Below, in pieces: positions 32,005 through 54,200 of a stretch of 64,000 bases of DNA. The translations under genes were made by a program, and so were the position numbers. Each line of letters begins with the position of its first letter. Positions within the stretch are counted from its first letter, which is position 1. The stretch lies in the NCBI GenBank assembly GCA_964035795.1, contig OZ038321.1, positions 1 to 64,000 of the forward strand, given 5' to 3'. The notes below the pieces were generated by a model. It had not been told where the DNA came from and ran no database searches. It worked only from the letters and a program-made list of their open reading frames with translations. This stretch comes from Pterobdella sp. o SKG-2022 (taxonomy: Eukaryota; Annelida; Clitellata; Hirudinida; Piscicolidae).

Positions 32005-33610
32005 TCAGATTTCTGTAGGCGTCCCAGTAGCTGAGATATACAGCAGTTGGCTAATACAGTTTCTCCACTTAACTCTATTGAGTGGGTCTACATTTTCCAG
32101 GCCATAGGATTCCATATCCTTTTCAACACCAATCAACCAAGTTTTTGCTGGTCTACCACGGGAACGACCTCCAGGCAGAGGAAATTCTACCACCTCTTTG
32201 ATACATATGGACGAACGTCTCACGTGACCATACCAACGATGACGACGGCTCTGTAGCAGCGTTCTTATGTCTGGAATTTTAAGTTTTGTGAAGAAAACTG
32301 ATGATGGACTTCTGTCCTTTGGCTTAACGCCTTATATCCAGCAAATCATGGACCTATCGTTGCGCTGTAACCTTTACAAAACAGCAACTGTTGGCGCCCA
32401 GTTTTCACTGCCATGTAACAAGGCAGAACGCACACAAGATGTGTATATTTTGCCACGAAATTCCAAAGTGGTGTGTTCAGAGGTCAATATGGGCAACAGT
32501 TTTTAAAATTTTTTCAGGTAACTGAACATCTGGTGATAACTGCCAGTTTACAACCTCCACCTGCACACAACATATCACCAAGGTAGCAAAACTTTGGTTC
32601 TACATCCAGTGTGGCATTACCAACAATAACCTCTTTGATAGGCCTATAATCCAAAGATGGCGCTGAATTGAGACAGCGAGGACATACGTAAGCCTGATCC
32701 TTCAGTCTTCCAGTCAGACTACGACATCTTTTGGGAACCGAATGAGAGCAACTAGAGCAAAAAACTGGGTTGATTCCATCGCCTTTGCGGCATACACTGC
32801 AAGGAAAAGCTCCAGAATCCCTCAAGTATTCAGAACCGAGCATCATAAATTTTGTTTTTTGGAGTTCACCCGCAATCCTTCATTTTCTATTTCCATTTTT
32901 TAAATTTGGATATACAATCATCTAGCGATTCTGAGATCAAAACCAGGTCATCAGCATATAAAAATCTCCAAGAGACAGCGGTTCTTAACTCTCTAGACAA
33001 AGCTTCCAAAACAAGAATAAAAAGTAAAAGACTCAATACAGATTCTTGATGTACACCAACATTTACACCAAACTCATCGCTGAGCTGGTTATTAATGCGT
33101 ATTCGACTTTTTGCTCCAATATACATGCTCTGAACTACACTGACAGCCCATTCTTCAACCCCGACCTTTCTCATTGCCCACCAAATCACAAAGCGCGGAA
33201 CTCGATCAAAGGCCTTCTCTAGGTCAACGAAAACAAGAGTGGTTTAGATATTTTTTCCTGCAACTGACGAACAATAAAAACTGCGTCAGTGGCGCTTCTT
33301 CCAGAAACGAAGCTAAACTGCATCTCATCAATATCCACCATCTTCCTGATTTGTCGCTCTAGGACGTGCTCAATAAGCTTCATCACATGATCTGTCAGCT
33401 TGAGGCCTCTATAATTTCATCGATCCAAAACATCCCCCTTACCTTTGTAGAGGTTTACAATGATGCTATCACGCCAATCAGCAAGAACAACACCTTCAGC
33501 AATAACTGATTTTATAAGGTGGGCCAACACTTCTAAATCTACAGAACCAGACGCCTTCAACATTTCAGCCACTATGACAGGAGATCCTGCTGTTTTGCGA
33601 CACTTCATTT
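32005..33610 (-). mobile_element. LINE with internal PHD-like finger, broken (minus strand)
   Basis: Same family as 8645-10272, in the opposite orientation. From 33608 down: VIVNLYKGKGDVLDR, then FVDLEKAFDRVP across a frame break, MYIGAKSRIRINNQLSDEFG, and VGVHQ-SVLSLLLF with LYADDLVLI (33189-32887). The Cys/His finger (CSVCRKGD, CSSCSHSVPKRC, CPRCL) is at 32846-32690. The 3' segment GGRSRGRPAKTW is at 32223-32005. The reverse-transcriptase motif keeps its Asp pair, but frames are broken in several places and the 5' end is missing. Confidence 0.85.
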
Positions 33611-34691
33611 TTTTATAGCATCATTGGCCTGATGAAGTATAATAACCCAAATCAAATTTTAAAGTCAACAAACACAACGTATTTGTTTTAAAAAAGACGT
33701 AAGAACCCGAGTGTACCTCCCAGGCAGCGGAGTGCAATGCACACCCGCATATTTATAGTGCCTAATATAATAATGAACGTTATCTTGCGTACACACTCTT
33801 AAACATCAACCTACAAAAAATCACATCTGCATCCACTATATTAACACACCCAGTCATACCCACACCTAGTCACATCCACACCCAGTCACATCTGATCTCC
33901 TTGGTGAACAGCCTCCATTTTAACCTCTTCCCATAAAACACGCTTTGAATTTTATTGACCCTTTCTAGAACAAGCATTTTTTAAAATATAATTTTGAACA
34001 TTAAACAATACTGTCAATTTAAATAGCGCTTAACTGAGAAACATATGGACAATGCAGTCATAAATATTTAAAAGTTCGAAAGGTATTGAACAGTAGAGTT
34101 GTTATTGCATTTAGTTTGTTATGAAAGAAACCAAGCAACATCAAAACAAATGCATAAATTGCCAGCACAACAATCACTTCAACACAAACTCAATACTTCG
34201 ATCGTCAGCATCCAGATATGCTCGCAAAGGAATTCATTATTTTTATTAAAATCATTTTTTTGTTTAAGATTTCTCTCCATCTTCATTATTCATATTGTTT
34301 TCTTGTATCTCCATCATCATCATCACCACCCCAATCATCATCAGCACCACCATTCTCATTATCATCATCACCATCCTCATCACCGCCCCTATCCTCATCA
34401 TCACCATATCACTTCACCAATAGAAAACGTTCTAGTAACTTTTTCAACAAAACCACAAGGATTTAATGATAACAAGTCTATATAATTTATAAGATGTGGT
34501 CAAAACAATGCATTTTAAGCCATCCAAACTCTTGCCTCAGTTGTTCTCTCTACTGATCAATAAGAAATATAGATTGTTTATCAAAATCCAACATCATCAT
34601 CATCACCCTCATCATCTTCTTCATCCTCTTCTTCATCAACACTTTAAAAAGAAATGCTCACGTTTTTGACGAGTTTGAGAGAAGTTTTAAA
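33611..34691. other. Intergenic with CAT/CAC-rich microsatellites
   Basis: No gene is seen. 33840-33895 has repeated CACCCAGTCACA/CACACC motifs. 34305-34420 is a CATCATCATCACC-type microsatellite, with another at 34588-34640. Confidence 0.6.
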
Positions 34692-35909
<1,218 letters not shown>

Positions 35910-37007
35910 AGATCTTTAGCGTATCTGCATTTCTCTTATTATTATCAAGGATGTTGGTGAAATGAGTTAGAAATGGCAATAAAAATTGATTTCCAAACAA
36001 TTATTTTAATAAATTTATAGCAAAATGGCGTAATATCTTTGTTGACATGAAGTTGCAGTTTTAAGTTTGTATACTTAGTAATGTGGGTTCAACTTACGAA
36101 AAGCTTCTTATTATTATTCGATTAATAAGTGTTCGATTCAAATCGGTAACGAGGAAAGGTCGTGTGAAGGTCTGAAATGTCAAAGACTCGAGAGGTCTTA
36201 CATGTCACCACCATATTTAGACGGCAAGTGACCCTCATTTTTTCTGAGCTTCACTTCAAACACTGAAGAAATACCATTAAATCAGATTTTCTTGTATTTT
36301 TGAGACTTCATAATGGAATCGAATTAAGTGAGACACCAAAGACTTCGTTAAATAAAACAACTTTTTAACGGTACAAAAAACTATTTTTAAACTTCAATTA
36401 TGAAGTGACTTGAAACAAATTAAAGTGAATTTATATAAAAGCTAATCAAATAATAATGCTAAAAAAGTAGGAAATTGAATGGATTTGAGAATGTTGCTTG
36501 TGGAAAGCATCATAACGGTGAAAGCTCAAATGAACGATACAATATTGAGTAATTGAGAACATTGTAAAAAATCAAAAGCAATATAGAAAACTAGAGGCAC
36601 TACAAAGCTCTTGCAAGCAATTGAAAGGATCTTTGAGAAGTGGAAACAAATTTAAACTTATAATAGAAACAAACACTAAGGTTTATTGAGAAACTTAATA
36701 CACGAAACTTCATAAAAGTATCTTAAATTATCTAGTTTATAGATAAAGTAAGATACTCTTACGAAAAGCTTCGTGTATTAAGTTTCTCAATAAACCTTTG
36801 TTTGTTTCTATTTATATTGGTTTCCCGCTATTTTACGTCAAATTTAAACTTCATAACCGTTTGTAACCTGTTTAAGCAAGCGTTGAATTATTTGGAATAA
36901 ACTAAGATTCGATTGTGCAACATTTCAGACTTTTCTTCAACTCTTTATTATACATGACAAATAAAAAAATTGGATGGCTAATAATAATAATAATGAGAAA
37001 AACATGG
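35910..37007. other. Convergent intergenic region with a large palindrome
   Basis: It lies between the ends of the fibrinogen-related gene and RFC2. No gene is seen. The main feature is the foldback at 36670-36807. Confidence 0.55.
36670..36807. repeat. Palindromic foldback element
   Basis: The left arm AAGGTTTATTGAGAAACTTA plus ATACACGAA (about 36679-36708) and the right arm TTCGTGTATTAAGTTTCTCA plus ATAAACCTT are almost perfect complements. An inner pair, AGTATCTTA and TAAGATACT, continues the pairing. It may be a MITE or a foldback element. Confidence 0.85.
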
Positions 37008-39847
37008 TTAGCCTTGTTTTTGCTTGGAGCACAACTTGGCCACTAAAGCAGACAGCTGTAAAAGACTGCACATCCCCTCAGCTACCACTATGTGAGCATG
37101 CGCCAACTCCTGTGGGCGTGAAGAAGGAGGATATAAAGATAGTAGTAACAAACAATAACAACTAAATACCATTATTAGCGGGTTGTAATGGATAAAGTTG
37201 TAACAATAATAAGATGCATACGAATGTACCATATTAAGACATAACAAATGATGTTATTGATGATGACCTTGATGAACTTGAGTTTGGTGACCTCCCTGAG
37301 GCCTGCATGAGTCTTGCACACTCTGAACATCACTGACAATATATCCTCACTGCTGTAACCTTGGTTACGCATCATTATATCAATAAGTATAGTTGAAAAA
37401 TAATTGTGAAATCATGGAAAAAATGATCACTTGAATCTGGCTATAAAAAGAACATTATCATTCATCATAAGATGAATTAGCAATTCAAAAACAACAAATC
37501 TATTGGAGAACTGAGTTTAAAATTTAATGAATTCTTCATCAAAAGACCACAAAACACGTAACCATGAAAACACTTCCTCACACACAAAACAACCTAGAGT
37601 GTACAAATGGTGGACAATGCGATATGATTGGTTGAAATCTCCTTGACTGCACTTGCTCAGCAAATCAGAAACGAGCATCGGATGAGGTTCATCACAAACC
37701 TGTTGTGATTGGTGGTTAGTTTCCAAGGTGAGCGGGTTTAATAACTTTTGATAATGTTCTTTTTATAGCCAGATGTTCTATTTATAGACAAAGGTATGTT
37801 CACCTTGAAAACATTCTCACTGTTGACATGAGAGAAGCCCTGAACTGTAGACTGTAGGTTATTCAGAGCCTGTGAGTGTCATTTTGTTTATCTATTTACC
37901 TATCTATCTACTCTTTTATCTACCCACCTACCTGTCTCATATCACCTTGTGAAGTAAATATGACAGCTTCCAATCCTGAGTCATCGTGACTTACTTTTTC
38001 TAACTCACACACCTTGATGATAATGGCACCGATGAGAATAACAGTGATGATACCAACTATATCAATATTCATTTTATATCACACAGCTCTACATGTTTCA
38101 ATAGCTGGTAGCAGTGTGCCTATATTTAGCTTATACTGCTGTACATGTGCCTGTAGATTGGGTTGGTAGCAGCCAATAGTTGTTGAATGATGATAAATCA
38201 AACCTGTAATAGTCTGACAAGTATTTGAGCGTCTGTCAACTTGGAGTACCTCAGCACTGCGCATCTCGATTGGATCGGTTCTGTGTGTGTGATGGTAGGT
38301 GTGTTAATCTTTTTTAGCACAGATTGACTTGATGCACACACCAATAATTTTTTCAGAGTTGTTACATGCAAAGGCAAAACGAGTGGTGCGAGAATACAAC
38401 TCCATAGTTCTTCTGAGAGCTTGCTGAGCTCCATCTGTCATGCTGTAGTGAGTGGGTGGTGGATAGATGAGTGTGTTGATGGATGGATGCATAGTTGCAT
38501 TGGTATGTAGATGGATGTTTAGTTGAATTGGTAGGTAGGTACCCACCTGTCAGCTTCATCAAGAATCACAAACTTGTGTCTGTTTGCTGGCAGGGTGACC
38601 TGTTGATTGGACACCTTGTAGTTTAACTATGTTGAAACTCACAAGTTTCTTAATAAAATAAAAGTGCATGGAGATTTAAATTTTTTTGAAGTCATATTAA
38701 ATTTTAACAACGTAATCAATCAATCAAATCCTTTTTATAGCCCGTTTTCCTTTACCAAGGGTTGGGCTTTTTGAAAGTTCTATCTCAAAATCGGCTTTTC
38801 CATTCAGAGCAATTGAGTGGATCCTCACAAACCATGTCTAGCTTTCTTTTATCATTCAATATGAGCTCAAAAATAAAATAAATATAATGAAGCTCCAACC
38901 TTTTGTTGTGCAAACATTTTGATTTTGTTTCTCACAATATCAATCCCTCTGCAAAAAATTTATAACCATTCAATCTCTCTCAAAACAATTCATCACCATT
39001 CAATCTTTCTGCAAACAATTCATCACCATTCAATTCTTCTGCAAACAATTCATCACCATTCAATTCTTCTGCAGACAACTCATCACCATTCAATCATTCT
39101 GCAAACAATTCATCACCACCCTTTTTGTTCCCACGATGCCACCCACAACACCCAGACCGATCATTAGAGGCATTCAACTCAAGGACTCCTGATTTGAAGG
39201 CAGGACCGAGAAGGGTTCGTGCTAGACACAAAATGCTGGTTGTTTTGCCTGTGCCTGGTGGGCCCTGTAGAGGAGAAATGTGGGTGAAAAGCATCATTGG
39301 AGTTTATTATTCACACTTCTTGACTCTATCATTAGATAGAGTGTGATTGAACAAAATTATGTTATAAACATGGTATTTAATGATACAGAGAGCACCAAAT
39401 ACAAATATTTAATGATACAGAAAGCACCACATACAGATATTCAATGAGACAAAGAGCACCACATACAGATATGATGATATTGGGAACATTTCCTTGCTGT
39501 GCAAACACCTCCAGCCGAGCCACCGTGTCCTCGTTTCCAACCACATCCTGCAGCCTCTCGGGTCGGTACTTTTCCACCCTGCAGTGTCAATCATGTGTTT
39601 AATATATGATATATAAATCTAGGCCACCCGAAAATTACAGCTGTGCAATGCAAGAATATTTGTGAGTCATCAGTGTGTGTGAATATTTCAATGTTATTTT
39701 TGTGAAAGAAAAATGAATATCTATCAAACTTATCACAAAATAAAGTTATTCAAAATATTACCAAGGCAGTTGATAGCAGGATTTTTTAACCTTTTTAAAT
39801 TCATTTTTTGACTGCGTTTCAACTATATCTATATCTTCGTTCGCCAT
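37008..39847 (-). CDS. RFC2: Replication factor C subunit 2
   Basis: An AAA+ subunit of the clamp loader that loads PCNA at primer ends. Twelve exons join in frame: 39847-39762, 39578-39467, 39264-39158, 38948-38900, 38599-38547, 38442-38342, 38280-38204, 38012-37932, 37869-37804, 37699-37594, 37359-37268 and 37109-37008, giving 343 residues, the usual size. The start is [17 protein letters not shown] (RFC box II), Walker [16 protein letters not shown], Walker B VILDEAD and the Arg finger in SRCAVLRY are all present. [34 protein letters not shown] and VCDEPHPM are specific to RFC2. The C-terminal collar helix ends [10 protein letters not shown]. Intron 4 holds a LINE 3' fragment. The exon 2 donor lies in a 32-bp tandem repeat. 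Divergent from the BICDL-type gene. Confidence 0.96.
38700..38872 (-). mobile_element. LINE 3'-end fragment in RFC2 intron 4
   Basis: About 160 bp matches 52870-53032: both carry TCAATCAAATCCTTTTT, GGGTTGGGCTTTTTGAAAGT and CTAGCTTTCTTTTATCATTC in order. In the longer copy this is the last coding part and tail of a LINE. Confidence 0.75.
39385..39472. repeat. 32-bp tandem repeat covering the RFC2 exon 2 donor
   Basis: AGCACC with (A/C)ATAC(A)GATAT recurs at 39391, 39423 and 39455. The right-most copy includes the last six bases of exon 2 and its GTATGT donor. Confidence 0.75.
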
Positions 39848-40724
39848 TAATTCCCACTATCAAATAAATATATTTATGACAAATAAAAGAGCTTGTTCGT
39901 AGCGGGCTTGAAATTGTTTAAAAGCAAACGCTGGTTAAAATCTTAAATAAATATATCTAAACTCATCATACGTAGTCCGTATCTACATTGCTTCGGGAGC
40001 TTTCAGAAATTTTTGCATTGAAAAAATTGATAACAAAGCTTATAAAAACTCAAACAAAGAATGGTAAAACTGTAAAGCTTTGAAAGAGTTTTTTGAAAAA
40101 AAAAGCATTAAAATGAATTCAGGAAAATGAACGGAAAATTTATTGGAAAAATATAAAACCAGAAAGATTAGAAGACTTGATTAATTCAGAGAAGTATGAG
40201 GGAACGTGCATTGAAGAGCAAGAAAACTTGACGATGAAATAGAAAACTGAGTGAAACAGTAACAATATCTACATGACTTGTGATTTTTTCACCACATTTC
40301 TCGTTTTGTTGGAGTATGTTCTTCCCAAAATGCCCTCTTATTCTGCTCTATTATTTTATAGACATTAATTTTTCCAAGATAAACCTACAGTATATATCAT
40401 TTCAGTTTCAATTACCCAAATAAACTTCATTCACTGCTTTATATACGATCTTTTTTCAAAGTTTTTTTTATGTACATTCAAAAAATCTGAAATTATGAGA
40501 AGGAATGAATATATATTAAATTTGTTCAGTTCAAAATAACACAACCTAGATTAACTTGGTATTTCATTCAAACATTAAAATTCACCTGATGTATCGATCG
40601 ATCACTAGTATCAAGTACACAAAATATTCACCTTTCATCATTTCATTATTTCAAAACTTCAAAATTATTCATCAAAAAATTTAAATCGCATAGAGTATAT
40701 TTGTAAGACAGAATAAATATAATA
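39848..40724. promoter_or_regulatory. Divergent region between RFC2 and the dynein adaptor
   Basis: 877 bp of AT-rich sequence lie between two divergent start codons. It should contain both promoters. I see no clear box. Confidence 0.45.
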
Positions 40725-48487
<7,763 letters not shown>

Positions 48488-48493
<6 letters not shown>

Positions 48494-48590
48494 TGGTGAG
48501 GTGGTCGTGAGAGATGATGGTGAGGTGGTCGTGAGAGATGATGGTGAGGTGGTCGTGAGAGATGATGGTGAGGTGGTGGTAAGATGTGGT
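48488..48590. repeat. 24-bp tandem repeat at the adaptor stop codon
   Basis: GATGGTGAGGTGGTCGTGAGA units, about four copies, start just before and run past the adaptor TGA. Confidence 0.9.
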
Positions 48591-50284
48591 GGTTTTTATA
48601 TTCTTTTTTATTATAACATTTATTTTTTTAATTTTTATTACTTTATTTTTTGTTATTGTTGCATTATTATTTATTTATTCATTACATTTACTTTCATTAT
48701 TTTTGTTTCTCTTTGCAATTGTTGTCTTCCTTTATTAAAATTGTTAATCAAATTGTTGATATCCCTTCATTCAAGCCCTCTATTTCAAACATTTTAGCTT
48801 TTATTCTTTTGTATTTATCAAAATTCTTTCTTGATCGTTTATTTTTGTTCATAATAATCCTTATTATTCAAAACGATAAGTAATTTTTTATAATTGAAAA
48901 TTATTTATATTAATTTGTTGAAGTTACATTCGAAGGGTTGTACCCATCCATCCAAAACATTCAGACTCAATGTCATAGTCCATTATTGTTTTGTTTTGGA
49001 TATGATGATGTCATCAATTCAAATAAAAATTTTATATTTTTCGATGAATTCTTTTTAAGTGATTATATTATTTCAATGTATGATGTCATAATTATTTCAC
49101 TGTATGATGTCATATTTCAATGTATGACGTCATAAATGCTTTAAATTTTAATTATGAAGATATTTTTCATGAATCAGCATACAACTTTCAGAGAGTTAAG
49201 TTGTCATCCTCTTCAACATCTGACCACAATAATAATATCAAAAGGGGTAATATTATTATCAAAAATATATAATATTCAATAATCTCCTTTACACCATAGC
49301 CAATCATTTCACCTCATTTCTTTATGCGGCTTTCTGATTGGCTCATATCAATCATCAATTTTTAATCATTCCATGTTCATCAGTTGCTATTTATATTCTT
49401 TATGACCTACATTCCGGCCAATTAGATGTGTTGTCTTGGTGCTTTGAGTCATTACAAAACTTTTAGGTTTGTGTTGGAGAGTGTCGTGTGAATATTTTTA
49501 GACGGGTGTGTGTGTGTGTGTGCATGGTGGTTGTGTGTTGTGGGTGGATGTGATCATTTGATCCTTAAGAATGATAATTATTATCTATAAAACATCAATT
49601 AGAGGAATTTCAATACATTTATTTAAACTATAATTTTTGGTAAGTATGGCTCTATTAAAAAGCATCACAGTTGAAGTTCAATTGGATGTGTTAGAATTCA
49701 TCGAATTCATGTTTTATAAAGGATTATTATGAGGTTTGCAAAACTTTTCAAACACAACTCATAATGCTCATTAATTGTCCGCCACTGTCCATCTTTCATA
49801 TCATTGTTTCTTTTATAATTATTTCGAATATCGTAATTATCTCTAATGTCATAATTATCTCAAAAGTCATGATTATCTCAAATCTCATAATTATTTCAAA
49901 GGGCATATTCATGTTTTGATTACTACATACTAGATGTGAATTTTTTATTTAATATAGATTCATAATAAAATCACATTGTTCATACTTATTTTTATTATAT
50001 ATTCATAATAAGTTCAAATTGATTCTCGATATATGATCAGCATCAAATACAGTCTAACTTTTAATCTCAGCCTACAAGAACTTGTCATCGCCAGTCTATA
50101 ATACGTCATCACCACCACTATGACGTCATTTATGTTGTTTAAACTTATTTTTTTTTAACATAGATAATTTCTTAAATTCCATTTTAATGTGAGATTATTC
50201 ATTTGAAGATTTTTGATACCGATTGGGTTATTTTAAAATGATCAGTCTACTTAGGAGATTTGAGTCAAGAAACTCTCCTCCAAC
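48591..50284. other. AT-rich intergenic region
   Basis: No gene is recognised. Near 49585-49640 a stretch (AAAACATCAATTAGAGGAAT and following) resembles the Penelope terminal sequence at 60162-60200. Short repeats of TGTATGATGTCATA lie at 49075-49132 and of CATAATTATCTCAAA at 49825-49905. A TG run is at 49507-49522. Confidence 0.55.
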
Positions 50285-50575
50285 TCATTTTAAATCACAA
50301 TTCTGTGCAAAATTTTTCTTGTACTGATCTACTTTATTTCCCAAATACAAAAATGAATGCACTGTCTCAATGCCATCGCATAAAGATCCTACAGATTGTG
50401 CGCTGGAGTCCGTGCTACTTTTACACATGAAATCCTTACCTAGCTTTGCAGACCCTTCTGGAATTTTTGCCCTCCTAGTATGGATCCAAGAATTATATTT
50501 GGAGCATATTAGCGAGATAGACATCTCTCTCTTACAGCAAAACCCACATGGGTCCATTTTACTTTTCTGATTTTC
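50285..50575 (-). mobile_element. LINE fragment, PHD-like finger part
   Basis: Minus-strand frame encodes CGFCCKREMSISLICSKYNS, WIHTRRAKIP and FMCKS, then VHSFLYLGNKVD. It is the finger-to-linker part of the same LINE family as 8645-10272 and 32005-33610, with the catalytic part gone. Confidence 0.7.
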
Positions 50576-51234
50576 CTAGTACTACACCACTTAAGACAAA
50601 TAGAGATATTTTTTGAATTTCGTAGTTTTAATTATGCTAAAATTGTCTATAATAATACTTTTATAAAGATATAGAATGAAATATTTGCAATTTTTTTAGT
50701 GGTGCGACATTAGAAAATTTCTACAAACCCCATAATACGAAGAAAAGATGGATAAAAAAGTGGCGCCTAACACAACCACTCCTGTCCCTATTTACATAAC
50801 TACATCAATCAATAACAATAATAATTTCATCAAGTCATAATAAGCAATAAAAATATCATAATAAGCGATAATAATATCAAAAAAAGCGATATAACAAAAA
50901 ATAGACGACATCAAAGATGGACTGAATACACAAATTGTCAGCATTAGTGGCCAGTTTAAAGAGTCCACGAGTTTTAATATCAATTAAATTTAAAATTATA
51001 ATCAAAAAAAAAAGAATAAACAAATTAAGAGAATAAAAAGGAGGTAATACTGCGAAAAATTACAACGTGGTCATGACGACCTTCATTATGACGTCATCAC
51101 CCAAGTTGAGGTGGCGTGGTGGAGCATTTGATGATGATGGTTGTGAAGGTGGTGAGGATGGCCCGATATTGGGAGATTTGGCACATTTATGGTATCATCA
51201 TCATAAACAGCACCACCGCCATATGACGTCACGG
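50576..51234. other. AT-rich spacer and 3' region of the zinc-finger gene
   Basis: No gene is seen. TGACGTCA occurs at 51089-51096 and 51224-51231. A short AAGCGATA/AATATCATAATAAGC repeat lies near 50840-50890. Confidence 0.5.
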
Positions 51235-54200
51235 TCACTTGTCATGGCTGAAGTGGGCGATGTTGAAGGACTCAAGTCCCTGCAAGAAATCCAGGTCCCT
51301 GTTGGAGTCTCGCTTGGTGACGTCATCGATGTAGGAGGGGTCGAGGGGAGGGATGTTGTTGGTGGGGGCAGTGGACTGGGTCATCAGCTTGGCTTCCCGA
51401 TGCCTCCAAGTGTAGTGCTGTTTGAGAGATTGGAAGTTCATCAACTTATCACCACAAATGCCACACACAAAATCAGCAGGTATTAGTTCTTGGTGCACTC
51501 GTTTGATGTGGGCACAAAGACTGGCCAGGTGGATGAAGGAGTCCCCACAGTGCTTGCAAATGTTTGGCCTCCTACCTAAATGTTTGTTGATGTGTTCTTT
51601 GAGAGTATGTTTGAAGTTGTAACTCTTGTCACAATGGGGGCATTGGAACTTGCCATTGCATGCCCTACTAAGGGAGGAGTTATCAGAATATGGGAGGGGC
51701 CAGGTGGAAGGAGGGAAAGGGGTGAAAGGGTCATGGAAGGGTTGGAAGTAGGTAGGCGGAGTCATGAGGTTCTGAGATCCACCCGGCTCCAATTTGATTT
51801 GCTGGTACCCCAGCAGCTGGTCTTTGCTGCCTTCATAGCCTGCTGCGTTACTTTCGTTTATATTATTATTATTATTATCATTATTATTTTTATTATTGTT
51901 GATTGGAGAAGTGGTGATACTGGAAGCGTTTTCCTCATCTTCTTTGATGTTGACATTATCAAAGTGACCATCATCAGGATTGCTGTTTAAACTATTATTT
52001 GAAGTATTCTTATTCATATTATTACTATTATTATTGAGGTTATTATTAACAGTGAATCTGTTGACATTGCTCATAATATTATGACTACAGATATTATTAT
52101 CATCACCAATATTATTATTACTATTATGACTAATATTATTATTGTTGTTATTACCGATATTAATATCGTTGTTATGCGTGTTGTAGTTGATAATACTGTT
52201 GTTGAAAGGGAATTGAAAGGGAGTAATTTTAGACTCCGCCCACCGATTGCTATTGACCAATGGAAGTTGCTGGTGTGTGGGTGTTCTTAGTTGAAGCAGT
52301 TTGTATCATCATTAACATCATATGTTTCAGCATCAGATAAAAAGGCGTACAAACAAGAAGATAGAAAAACAAAGTGAAAAACAGATAGAAATACATAAAA
52401 CTAGACAAACAAACAAACAAAAAAAAAACAAACAAACAAAGAGACATACAGTAACGCACATTGCTCTTCTTCCTCTCTCCCTTATGCTTCCATGTGTGGT
52501 GTTGTTTGAGAAATTGTTCAGTGGAAAAAACATCATTGCATATCTCACACCTGAAGTCTGCCACTCTCACCTTTTCAAGTGTGTATGTGTGTGCGTGTGT
52601 GTATCTATCTATCTATCTATCTATCTACTTCCTTATTTTCTACCTAGCAACCCACCTGTGAGTGCCTCCTCCTGACATGAGCACACAAAGAACTCAAATG
52701 GATGAATCTCACTGAACAGTGCTTGCATTCATGTGGTCGATTGCCTGTGGGAGATTGTGGAGTAGTGCGTGGTAGTGAGATGGTTCTAATAATAAAAGCA
52801 CTAATAATATGAGGATAAGGATGAGTTAGGTTAGAAAAAAGGATAATTATATCGATCAGAAGCCTTGAGATTTAATCAATCAAATCCTTTTTTATAGCCT
52901 TTTTTCTTTTTACTAAGAGTTGGGCTTTTTGAAAGTTCTACCTCGAAGTCAGCCTTTCCATTCAGAGCGATCAAGTGGATCCGCAAAAACCATGTCTAGC
53001 TTTCTTTTATCATTCAATATGAGCTCATTCCAAGTCTTTTTGGCCCTACCAGGCTTCTTGCAAGTATCTAAATCCAACATTCGCACCTGAGAAATCCAAC
53101 CCACGCTATGCTCTACATGTCCAAACCACCTTATCCTGCTTGTACGAAGGACTACCTCAATATCCCGAATGCCAAGTTTTGAAAAAAGTGAGTGAGAGCA
53201 AACGTTATCATTCGTTTTGATGTTGTTTATTATATTTATGAGATATTGAAGTCGGTTGATACAAAGATTCCCATGGTAACAACAATAATACAATGTGTGC
53301 ATGGATATGGTTATTTGTATAATAATCCATAAAATTTAATAATAGCAATAGAAATTATTATAATAATACCAAAAAACATAACAACAATAATAACATTAAT
53401 AAACATAACAATAGTAATAACAACAAAAAACATAAAAACAATAATAGTAATAAACATAACAATAATAATAACAACAAACATAACAATAATAATAACAACA
53501 AACATAATAATAACAAAAATAATAATACTCCAACCAGTATGCTTGTTGATATGGTCTTTGAGGCTGTGTTTGAATCGGTACCTCTTGGAACAGAAGGGGC
53601 AGTTGTATTTGCCCTCTGACCTCTCTACCAGTCCCACCTTGTGTTTTGTTGTATTGTTGTTTGTGATAATATTATTACTGCTTGCAATAATATTAATATT
53701 ATTGTTCATAATATTATTCTTACTGATCCCAATATTATTATTATTGTTCATAATATTATTCTTACTGATCCCAATATTATTATTATTTTTCATAATATCA
53801 CTATTATTACATTTTCCTTATCAATGTTCATAAGAGGATTTATTATTATTATTATTATTCATAACGAGAATATTATTGTTTAAATGATAGTCATGTTTAT
53901 AGACCACAAATCCTTATGGAATGATCGGTTGAAGCATCAGTCTACACTGTACAAAGCCAACAAGCCTTGTTTATACATTTCGACGAGGAGTTTACAATGT
54001 GGTTGTTTTTAATGATTTTGTCAATTGCACTTTAACTCCATATAATGATGTATGAATGCTCTTATATAGGAATGAAGGTGATATATGAATGCATATGATG
54101 AATGAAGGTGATATAGGAATGCATGTGATGAATGAAGGTGATATAGGAATGCATGTGATGAATGAAGGTGATATAGGAATGCATGTGATGAATGAAGGTG

